Below, piece after piece: positions 1 through 5,385 of a stretch of DNA of 5,385 nucleotides (position 1 is the stretch's first letter; each line of letters begins with the position of its first letter). Source of the DNA: an uncultured Novosphingobium sp. GTDB taxonomy: Bacteria > Pseudomonadota > Alphaproteobacteria > Sphingomonadales > Sphingomonadaceae. Made by a program: the position numbers and the translations under genes. The stretch lies in assembly GCA_937860195.1 (NCBI GenBank), contig CALMBN010000225.1, positions 1 to 5,385 on the forward strand. Direction: 5' to 3'. The notes beneath the pieces were generated by a model. The model was not told where the DNA came from. It was given only the letters and a program-made list of their open reading frames with translations, and ran no database searches.

Positions 1-665
1 TCGGCCGCTGGTTGGCGCTGCACAGCGCGCGGCCCGGGCTGCCGTGGAAGTTCTGCATTATCGACAGCGATGATTTCAACGCCTTCTCGACCCCGGGCGG
101 CTATGTCCTGATCACCCGCGGGTTGTTCAACCAGATGCGCAACGAAGCCGAACTGGCGGGCGTTCTCGCGCACGAGATCGCTCACGTTGACCGCAAGCAT
201 CATCTTGAAGCTTTGCAGAAGGCGCTGCGAAACCAGTCGTTTTCAGAAATGCAGCGCTATTTCACGGTGTCGACCGGCAATGGGCTTGCTGACCAGTTTA
301 CCGATGCCTTGCTCAGCGCCGGCAAGGATCTGTACGCCAAGGGGCTCGACAAGGAAGCCGAGTACGAAGCCGACCGGATCGGCGTGGTGATCGCGGCGCG
401 TTCAGGCTATTCGCCCTATGGCCTCGCCGGGGTGCTCCAAACCCTGTCTGCTACCACCGAAGATCGGGCCTATGGGCTCCACACCCGAACCCATCCGCTG
501 CCGCTAGACCGGCTCGTCCGGCTCGATTCGGCGATGGGTCTGCGGTTTGAGAATATGCCGGGTTTGATTGAGAATACCGCCGCTTTCGCCGCGCTTCGCA
601 ACCCCGCACTGCCGCCCAGCCCGGTTCCAGCCAAACCGCGCCCGGCGCCCAAGCGACGCCCATAA
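1..665 (+). CDS. M48 family zinc metalloprotease (5'-truncated by window edge)
   Basis: This is the C-terminal part of an M48 peptidase; the frame is open to the left edge, so the true start and any signal peptide lie outside. A TTG at 12 could be read as a start but would cut into the conserved domain. Visible in order: an NAFSTPGGYV segment (about 78-107), typical just before the active site; the zinc-binding HExxH motif as HEIAH at 171-185; the third zinc ligand Glu in EYEAD (Glu codon 360-362, Asp 372-374); and RTHPLPLDRL (about 486-515), matching the conserved histidine-proline loop of BepA/YfgC-like M48 proteins. The tail after about 600 is rich in proline and basic residues and looks disordered. 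Family members degrade or quality-control misfolded envelope proteins; a periplasmic place is inferred, because the N-terminus is not seen. It ends 26 bases before the cyclase gene on the same strand, so co-transcription is likely. Family assignment is firm; substrate is unknown. Confidence 0.93.
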   Translation, partial: GRWLALHSARPGLPWKFCIIDSDDFNAFSTPGGYVLITRGLFNQMRNEAELAGVLAHEIAHVDRKHHLEALQKALRNQSFSEMQRYFTVSTGNGLADQFTDALLSAGKDLYAKGLDKEAEYEADRIGVVIAARSGYSPYGLAGVLQTLSATTEDRAYGLHTRTHPLPLDRLVRLDSAMGLRFENMPGLIENTAAFAALRNPALPPSPVPAKPRPAPKRRP

Positions 666-691
666 AGCCTGATGAAATTGTCTGCGTTCTG

Positions 692-2929
692 ATGGCTGGC
701 GGGGGCTATTTCAGGTCGGGAAACCGTCTGCCGGTATTGGTCGGTGTTGCCCTGGTAATGCTGGTAGCCCTTCTGCAACTGGTACGCCCGCCGGCCATCG
801 AGCGGTTGGGAATGCTGCTGTTTGACAGCTATCAGCGCACCGCACCGCGGGCTTATGAAGATGCGCCGGTGCGGATTATCGATATCGATGACGAAAGTAT
901 CCGCCGCCTCGGCCAATGGCCGTGGCCGCGCACCGATATGGCCCGGCTGATCGATCGGTTGGGCCAGGCCGGCGCGTCTGTGATCGCCTTCGACGTGGTT
1001 TTTTCGGAGCCTGACCGCACCTCGCCCGGGCAACTCGCGGAACAACTCGCGCGCGGCGGTGCCAGCTCTGCGGTTATCGGCACCATCCGCCGCCTGCCTG
1101 ATAACGACGCGCAGCTGGGGCAGAGCATCGCGGCCACGCCGACGGTGCTTGGCTATTTTTTGGTCAAAGATCGTCAAGGCCCGCCGATCGAAACCAAGGC
1201 CGGTTTTGCGATCGGTGGGTCGCCGCCGCGCGAGGTGCCCGAATTTCGCCGGGCGATTTCCTCGCTGCCGATCTTGAATGATGCCGCCAACGGCAGTGGG
1301 ACAATCAGCTTGCCGCCCGATAGTGACGGCATCTTGCGCAACGTGCCGCTGCTCGCGCGGCAAGGCGATACTTTGCTCCCCGCGCTATCGCTCGAGGCGC
1401 TGCGGGTCGCGCAGGGGGCCGGATCGATCATTGTGCGGACCAGCGATGCCAGCGGCGAAACGCAAGGCGCGCCGGGCCGGGTGGTCGCGATCAAGGTGGG
1501 TCAGTTCGAGTTGCCAACCACCGCGAGCGGCGGTTTCTGGCTGCACTGGACCGCGCCTGCTCCGGCCCGGACCATTCCGGCCTGGCAAGTGCTCGACGGC
1601 ACGCTCTCGCCCGAGCAGCTTGAGGCAGCCGTGGCGGGAAAGATCGTGTTCGTCGGGGCTGGTGCGATTGGCCTGCGCGATTTGATCTCAAACCCGCTTT
1701 CAGACCACGAACTGGGCGTTACAGCCCACGCGCAAGTGGTTGAGCAGGCGGTGCTCGGCAAGTTTCTGTTGCGCCCGGATTGGGCGCCGGGGCTTGAACT
1801 GGCTTTGACCCTGCTACTGGGGATTGGGCTTTCACTGCTGTTGCCCCGGCTCGGCGCTGCCAAAGGCGCGATCATCGTTGTCGCGGCAACCGGGCTGGTG
1901 GTTGCGGGAAGCTGGCTGGCCTTTTCGCGCCAAGGCTATTTGCTTGATCCGGTTTATCCGCTGATCTTGCTGGTGCTGGTCTACTCCATCCAGACCGCCG
2001 TGGTGTTCTACCGCGAAGAGCGGCGCCGCGCCTATATCCACAGTGCTTTCGACCGCTACCTGTCGCCCGAACTGGTCAAGCGCATCGCCTCCGATCCTGA
2101 CCGGCTCGAACTCGGCGGTGAAGAGCGTGAGATGACCGTATTGTTCGCCGACGTTCGCAATTTCACCCGCATTTCAGAGCAACTTGCCCCCAAACAGGTC
2201 ATCGGGTTCCTGATCGCGCTGCTGACCCCGCTGTGTGACGTTCTGCTCGCGCGCAAGGCCACAATCGACAAGTTCATCGGCGATGCCATCGTTGCATTCT
2301 GGAACGCCCCGCTCGACGACCCCGATCAGCACCGCAACGCCGCGCGTGCTGCGCTGGACATGGGGCTCAAACTCGAAGCCTTGAACCGGGGTGAAGGCCG
2401 TGACACCGCCGTGGTCTGGCCGGGACCCGTAAGGGTTGGAATCGGGCTCAACTGCGGGTTGTGCTGCGTCGGGAACATGGGTTCAGCGCAGCGGTTGTCT
2501 TACTCGCTGATCGGCGACACCGTGAACCTTACGTCCCGGATCGAAGGATTGACCAAGCTCTATGGGGTATCGATTGCGATCGGTCAGGCCTTGCGCGCAA
2601 AATTGCCAGAGTTTGCGGTGCTCGAACTGGATCGGGTCCGGGTGGTAGGACGCGAGACGCCAGAGACGGTCTACGCATTGCTTGGTGATGAATCCTTTGC
2701 TCTATCGCCCGAATTTGTCCGTTTGCATGACCAGCATCGCGCCTTTCTTGCCGCCTATCGCACCGGTAACTGGAACGGAGCGGCCAAAGAACTGGCTTCG
2801 CTAAGCGATCGGGCCGCGAATTTCGGACTGGGGAGCCTCTATGCGCTTTATGGCGAGCGAATTCAGATATTAGCCGCCAATCCGCCGCCCGAAGGTTGGG
2901 ATGGCGTTTTCGCCGTGACATCCAAATAG
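692..2929 (+). CDS. CHASE2 domain-containing class III adenylate/guanylate cyclase
   Basis: This 745-residue membrane-bound nucleotide cyclase most likely makes cAMP from ATP. One membrane helix (about 13-31) leads into a CHASE2 sensor domain (about 33-358; VRIIDIDDESI near 60-70, GVTAHAQVVEQ near 342-352). Three membrane helices follow (about 366-384, 391-410, 417-437), then a charged linker and the cytoplasmic cyclase domain (about 475-655). Metal-binding Asp487 (LFADVRNF) and Asp531 (KFIGDAIVAF), base-contacting Lys527, and transition-state Asn612 and Arg616 (GDTVNLTSR) are all present, so it should be active. The position that is Asp in class IIIa cyclases is Ser605 (YSLIGD), which fits class IIIb with its Lys/Thr-or-Ser pair. 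The C-terminal 90 residues, ending near NPPPEGWDGVF, form the helical tail common to CHASE2 cyclases. The ATG at 692 keeps the first helix, but no good Shine-Dalgarno precedes it. A 6-codon ORF (672-692) ends in TGATG over this start, suggesting coupled translation. Confidence 0.95.
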   Translation: MAGGGYFRSGNRLPVLVGVALVMLVALLQLVRPPAIERLGMLLFDSYQRTAPRAYEDAPVRIIDIDDESIRRLGQWPWPRTDMARLIDRLGQAGASVIAFDVVFSEPDRTSPGQLAEQLARGGASSAVIGTIRRLPDNDAQLGQSIAATPTVLGYFLVKDRQGPPIETKAGFAIGGSPPREVPEFRRAISSLPILNDAANGSGTISLPPDSDGILRNVPLLARQGDTLLPALSLEALRVAQGAGSIIVRTSDASGETQGAPGRVVAIKVGQFELPTTASGGFWLHWTAPAPARTIPAWQVLDGTLSPEQLEAAVAGKIVFVGAGAIGLRDLISNPLSDHELGVTAHAQVVEQAVLGKFLLRPDWAPGLELALTLLLGIGLSLLLPRLGAAKGAIIVVAATGLVVAGSWLAFSRQGYLLDPVYPLILLVLVYSIQTAVVFYREERRRAYIHSAFDRYLSPELVKRIASDPDRLELGGEEREMTVLFADVRNFTRISEQLAPKQVIGFLIALLTPLCDVLLARKATIDKFIGDAIVAFWNAPLDDPDQHRNAARAALDMGLKLEALNRGEGRDTAVVWPGPVRVGIGLNCGLCCVGNMGSAQRLSYSLIGDTVNLTSRIEGLTKLYGVSIAIGQALRAKLPEFAVLELDRVRVVGRETPETVYALLGDESFALSPEFVRLHDQHRAFLAAYRTGNWNGAAKELASLSDRAANFGLGSLYALYGERIQILAANPPPEGWDGVFAVTSK

Positions 2930-2934
2930 CAGTG

Positions 2935-3804
2935 TCAGGGCCCGCCAGATTGCCCATTGGGCTGATCGCTTGGTGATTGCGGCCGTGAGGGATCGCCTCT
3001 CCTGCTACCATCAATGACTCCGGGCAAGATACCAAGTGCTCCGCCGATCAGAGCTTTGCTAAAGCCGCTGCCGCCTTTGGCTTGTTGCGGAAAGATCTGA
3101 TCTTGCAACCGGCCGAGGCCCGCGATTGACAGTCTGAACAAAATTGGCGCTGCGCCGGCCCGCGGCACATAGGCGGCCTGCATGGGGTCGGTCAGTTCGA
3201 CAGTAACGCCGCCAGACGTAACCGATGCCGCGCCGATTTCCGCGCCCGGCTCGGTCTTGCGCCCTGGTCCTCGCAGGACGATAAGAGTTGCGGTCTGTTT
3301 GTCCGCCTTGGTGTTCTTGAGCTCCTTGGACTCACCTTTGACGATATCCAGCGCGCCGTCGCCGACTACGCCATCGATAATCGTTCCGCGAATGCCGATC
3401 GTTGCCACGGGCGAAGAAATCGACCCTCTGTTGCCCTTGTTCGGCTGCCCGGACATGAACCGGAATGCACCTTTGCTGACGGTCGCCCCACTGTTCCGGC
3501 CGCGCGCCGGATCATATACGAAACGATCGATCCGCAGGCTGGCATTGGCGCCGATCGAGAATGACGAGCGATCGAGCAGCAGCAATTGCAGCTGGCTGCC
3601 CTTGCCAGTCTGAATCAGGTCGCCCAACGCGATCCGCTGCTTGACCACGACTGGCTTGGCTTTGGGCACCTGAGGACTGCTGATTTTAACGTCTTTTACC
3701 ACCACGGCGGCAACACCAACCGCCGCGCTCTGGGCAGCGGCATATCCGCCCGCGGCCAGCGCCACAGCACCGGCGAAGGCGAACACTTTGCGCGACATCC
3801 GCAT
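2935..3804 (-). CDS. Secreted FecR-domain protein
   Basis: This 289-residue exported protein has a FecR domain. Residues 1-24 form a signal peptide (basic MRMSRK, hydrophobic run, predicted cut after AAA before QS). The FecR domain spans about 55-150: a GDLIQTGKGSQLQLLLLD stretch (61-78), SIGANASLRID (83-93), a KGAFRFMSG segment (111-119) and PVATIGIRGT (132-141). After about 240 it turns into a Gly/Pro/Ser-rich, probably flexible tail. Unlike classical FecR sigma regulators it has no cytoplasmic anti-sigma region and no internal membrane helix, so it should be a free periplasmic protein. I chose the ATG at 3804 over an in-frame upstream start at 3852 because its A is the last base of the preceding gene's TGA (TGATG), a GAGGGGG site lies 7 bases before it, and the longer form would bury the signal peptide behind 16 residues. 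It converges on the cyclase, with 5 bases between stops. The ligand is unknown. Confidence 0.88.
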   Translation of the reverse strand: MRMSRKVFAFAGAVALAAGGYAAAQSAAVGVAAVVVKDVKISSPQVPKAKPVVVKQRIALGDLIQTGKGSQLQLLLLDRSSFSIGANASLRIDRFVYDPARGRNSGATVSKGAFRFMSGQPNKGNRGSISSPVATIGIRGTIIDGVVGDGALDIVKGESKELKNTKADKQTATLIVLRGPGRKTEPGAEIGAASVTSGGVTVELTDPMQAAYVPRAGAAPILFRLSIAGLGRLQDQIFPQQAKGGSGFSKALIGGALGILPGVIDGSRRGDPSRPQSPSDQPNGQSGGP

Positions 3805-4190
3805 CACGCGGCCCCCTCGGGTTTCTTGCAAGGGGCGATCGCTTCGGCCCATTCGGCTTTTTTGTAGCTGCTTTTCTTAAGCCGTCCGAACTCGAGCGAG
3901 GCGCCATCGGCATCGTCGATCCGGCACAGCAGACTGGCATGGAGCAATTTGGCTTGCTTGTGCTTGGGATCGATGGCGAGTACGCGATCGAGCGTTGCCA
4001 GTGCATCGAGAAAAGCCCCACCAGCGGCTTGCGAGCGGGCCAGCGCCAAACCATCGGCAGGCTTTGCGCTTCCTTGGACGAGGAGATCGAGATCCACGAG
4101 CGACTGGGCAGCAGCTGGGTGCGAAACGGTAAACAGGGTTGCCGCGAATAGCGCGGCTAAAAGCCGCCCGCGATTCGATTGCTTCGGCAT
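3804..4190 (-). CDS. Small secreted TPR-like protein
   Basis: This 128-residue exported protein has one clear and one degenerate tetratricopeptide-like helix pair. Residues 1-28 are a signal peptide (MPKQSNRGR, then a hydrophobic run, predicted cut after AAA before QS). The best TPR-like segment is about 46-79, with alternating small and hydrophobic residues and the usual ALATLDRVLAIDPKHKQA ending; about 80-110 looks like a second, weaker unit. Mature-part cysteines at 89 and 121 could form a disulfide in the periplasm. The frame stays open to 4424, but the extra 78 residues look non-coding and would bury the signal peptide, while the ATG at 4190 has an AAGGGAGAG ribosome-binding site. It is the first gene of a two-gene operon with the FecR gene, overlapping it by one base. 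By analogy with other TPR proteins it may act as a protein-binding adaptor, perhaps for its FecR partner; no catalytic role is suggested. Confidence 0.8.
   Translation of the reverse strand: MPKQSNRGRLLAALFAATLFTVSHPAAAQSLVDLDLLVQGSAKPADGLALARSQAAGGAFLDALATLDRVLAIDPKHKQAKLLHASLLCRIDDADGASLEFGRLKKSSYKKAEWAEAIAPCKKPEGAA
3812..3818 (-). promoter_or_regulatory. Ribosome-binding site of the FecR gene
   Basis: GAGGGGG on the minus strand, 7 bases before the ATG at 3804, lies inside the last codons of the TPR gene (Pro-Glu-Gly-Ala-Ala-stop). With the TGATG overlap it supports the shorter FecR start and suggests that ribosomes finishing the TPR gene restart on FecR, tying the amounts of the two proteins together. 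Confidence 0.6.
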
Positions 4191-4196
4191 CGATTG

Positions 4197-4205
4197 CTCT
4201 CCCTT
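4197..4205 (-). promoter_or_regulatory. Ribosome-binding site of the TPR-like gene
   Basis: AAGGGAGAG on the minus strand ends 6 bases before the ATG at 4190, with its AGGGAG core 8 bases away. It decides the start of this gene against the long upstream extension to 4424, and the signal peptide begins exactly at this ATG. Confidence 0.6.
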
Positions 4206-4442
4206 CAAGGCGCATGGCACCGTTGCCTCCAAATACCAGCTTCGTCGATGCGGAACAAATGAAACCATGACTGCTAGGCATGGGGGGTTAGGAACATCAT
4301 CGCTGCAGGCTTCGATCTTGTGCAGCCCCAATGGCATTAAGCTGAAAATCGAATTCGACGGACGGGATCTCGTTGTATTGCGCCTCTGGATCGGAGCTGA
4401 ACAATCTTCGAATTTTGGATCCAACGTCAGGTTATCAGAGCG

Positions 4443-4465
4443 TCAGCCCGGTCAACGGTAGCTGA
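4443..4465 (-). terminator. Hairpin, possible transcription terminator without U-tract
   Basis: Arms TCAGC and GCTGA enclose an inner CCG/CGG pair around a 5-base loop, giving 8 base pairs interrupted by a 2-base TA bulge. It lies about 225 bases downstream of the sulfotransferase stop and 2 bases after the TAG of the doubtful 80-codon frame. No run of T follows in the minus-strand direction, so it is not a classical intrinsic terminator; it could be a 3'-end-stabilising structure or chance. Confidence 0.25.
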
Positions 4466-4690
4466 AACTACAGGGCGCGCCGGGACTCAAGAGCAATACC
4501 GGCGAGGTTTTGCTTGCGCTTGATCCAGTGGATCCTACCCGTTCGATACTGCGCAAGAAGCGAGAGAAACACGGCTGCCTGCTCTGATGGTGCGTGACCA
4601 GTTGACGCGGTGAGGTTGGCTTGTCGCGTTTGGGGACTTCGAGAGGACATATCGATCGCCACGGGATAACGGAATTGTATGTTCGAAAGC

Positions 4691-5385
4691 TCAAAGCACT
4701 GTTGCGCCATGCTGGTTCAGCTCCGCCCGCCGCCAGAATGCGGCATCCTCGTGCTGGGCGAAGAGATCTGGTGGAATGCTGAGTGAGCGCGGCTCAAACT
4801 CCAGTTTAGGCCTGACGCGGTGAAGTCCGGGCAGGCCAAGCTGGGTGTCATAGGCAGGCGTATCGAAAGCAAGTGCGTCGAAATCGTGGGCAAAGGGCGT
4901 TTCACCAAGTGCCTGGTAAAGCGCGGTAACTGTTGCCTGCGGGTTGGCGGTAAGACGATCGTAGTCGATAATGATCAGGCTGTCGGCAAACTGGCTGAAC
5001 CAGGCTTCGCGCAGCAGGCTCCACGGCTGGCCGATAAGGCCAGCATCGGCGTTGAGCAGAAAGTTCGCGCGGGTATAGACCGACCCGGTTACTCCACCGA
5101 ACAACGCACTTTGCTGCAGCGGATTGCTGTGCACCATGCGTTCGATGCTGTCGATTATCCAACCTACCGATCGCACACAGGCGATCACCCGGGCATGGGG
5201 ATAAAGCGCGCGCAGAATTGGGAGCTTGCCGGTCCATAACCGATTGCTATCAAACAGCGTCTGCCCTGGCTTTGGCTGATGGTACCCTTCGACAATTGCG
5301 CGCAGCACACCGGCGCGGCGATCGTCATCGAAGAATTCGGCGAATTCGCCGGTCCCCATCATCGGAAGGACACCGTTGAACATTC
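4691..5385 (-). CDS. Sulfotransferase family protein (5'-truncated by window edge)
   Basis: This is the C-terminal 230 or so residues of a sulfotransferase-family protein, an enzyme class that moves a sulfuryl group from PAPS to an acceptor. Numbering from the Met at 5383: FDSNRLWTGKLPILRALYP (44-62) and VIACVRSVGWIIDSIERM (66-83) follow the family pattern, with Arg71 and Ser79 spaced as in the 3'-phosphate-binding motif (Arg, then Ser eight residues on). LIIIDYDRLTANP (136-148) matches the conserved strand-helix after it, and LPGLHRVRPKLEFEPRSLSI (184-203) is a C-terminal signature shared by related bacterial proteins as I remember them. The N-terminal P-loop that binds the 5'-phosphosulfate lies outside the window, so the Met at 5383 is probably internal. 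No signal peptide or membrane segment is visible, so it is probably cytoplasmic. The acceptor cannot be told. It reads towards the TPR-fecR operon on the same strand but is 500 bases away, so it is probably a separate unit. Confidence 0.85.
   Translation of the reverse strand, partial: MFNGVLPMMGTGEFAEFFDDDRRAGVLRAIVEGYHQPKPGQTLFDSNRLWTGKLPILRALYPHARVIACVRSVGWIIDSIERMVHSNPLQQSALFGGVTGSVYTRANFLLNADAGLIGQPWSLLREAWFSQFADSLIIIDYDRLTANPQATVTALYQALGETPFAHDFDALAFDTPAYDTQLGLPGLHRVRPKLEFEPRSLSIPPDLFAQHEDAAFWRRAELNQHGATVL

Larger units (their letters stand above)
4191..4690. other. 500-base intergenic stretch
   Basis: This stretch lies between the sulfotransferase stop and the TPR-like gene, both on the minus strand. 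It must hold the promoter of the TPR-fecR operon. The best-spaced candidate I find is TTGTTC (4258-4253), a 17-base gap, then TATTTG (4235-4230), which would give a leader of about 30 bases; each box matches only 3 of 6 consensus bases, so this is a weak call. An inverted pair CCATG/CATGG (4265-4269 and 4279-4283) sits just upstream. Further up are two perfect 10-bp palindromes, TCGAATTCGA (4349-4358) and TTGGATCCAA (4415-4424), and a hairpin at 4443-4465. Open frames here, including an 80-codon one at 4468-4710 on the minus strand, resemble no family I know. I see no tRNA, transposase remnant or direct repeat. Confidence 0.6.

Noticed and set aside
470..1363. 297-codon open frame on the minus strand across the M48 end and cyclase start
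   Set aside because: It lies antisense to two genes with clear domains, its translation is rich in Arg, Gln and Ala with no recognisable motif, and such long shadow frames are common in GC-rich genes.
3805..3852. Upstream start giving a 305-residue FecR protein
   Set aside because: It would run 48 bases into the TPR gene and place 16 residues before the signal peptide; the TGATG start with a ribosome-binding site fits better.
4191..4424. N-terminal extension of the TPR-like gene to 206 residues
   Set aside because: The extra 78 residues look like non-coding translation and would bury the signal peptide; the ATG at 4190 has its own ribosome-binding site.
3949..4461. 170-codon plus-strand open frame
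   Set aside because: It is antisense to the TPR-like gene, Arg/Ser-rich and without a domain, and runs into the intergenic stretch.
4522..4534. GATCC-AGT-GGATC inverted repeat as an operator or terminator
   Set aside because: The stem is only 5 bp with a 3-base loop and no T-run, and GATC-containing words recur nearby, so chance is a good explanation.
4191..4690. Possible mobile-element remnant, tRNA or CRISPR in the long gap
   Set aside because: I found no cloverleaf, no repeated units with spacers, and no transposase-like translation or terminal repeats on either strand.

Overview
The window looks like the chromosome of a high-GC alphaproteobacterium. It resembles Sphingomonadales (Erythrobacter/Novosphingobium-like), judged from protein style and GC-rich codon use; no ribosomal or other marker gene is present to fix this. 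I see four complete or nearly complete genes of a cell-envelope and signalling character, plus a sulfotransferase cut by the right edge. There is no tRNA, rRNA, CRISPR array, insertion sequence or phage gene.

Layout. Plus strand: the 3' part of an M48-family zinc metalloprotease (1-665), then after 26 bases a full-length CHASE2-type class III adenylate/guanylate cyclase (692-2929). Minus strand, converging on the cyclase with only 5 bases between the two stop codons: a secreted FecR-domain protein (2935-3804) and, immediately upstream of it, a small secreted TPR-like protein (3804-4190). The stop of the TPR gene and the start of the FecR gene overlap as TGATG, so these two form a translationally coupled operon. 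A roughly 500-base stretch (4191-4690) follows. It holds the leader of the TPR-fecR operon, a doubtful 80-codon ORF, two 10-bp palindromes and one hairpin. The right end (4691-5385, minus strand) is the C-terminal part of a sulfotransferase-family protein.

How the genes may work together. The cyclase has an N-terminal membrane anchor, a CHASE2 domain expected in the periplasm, three membrane helices and a cytoplasmic cyclase domain with its metal-binding and catalytic residues intact. The FecR and TPR proteins both have signal peptides ending AAA-QS, so they should lie in the same compartment as CHASE2. The M48 protease is probably also extracytoplasmic. A reasonable but untested idea is an envelope-sensing unit in which the FecR/TPR pair, and perhaps the protease, feeds a signal through CHASE2 to a cyclic-nucleotide output. 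The FecR protein lacks the cytoplasmic anti-sigma part of classical FecR, and no sigma-factor gene is visible. The sulfotransferase is probably unrelated to this unit.
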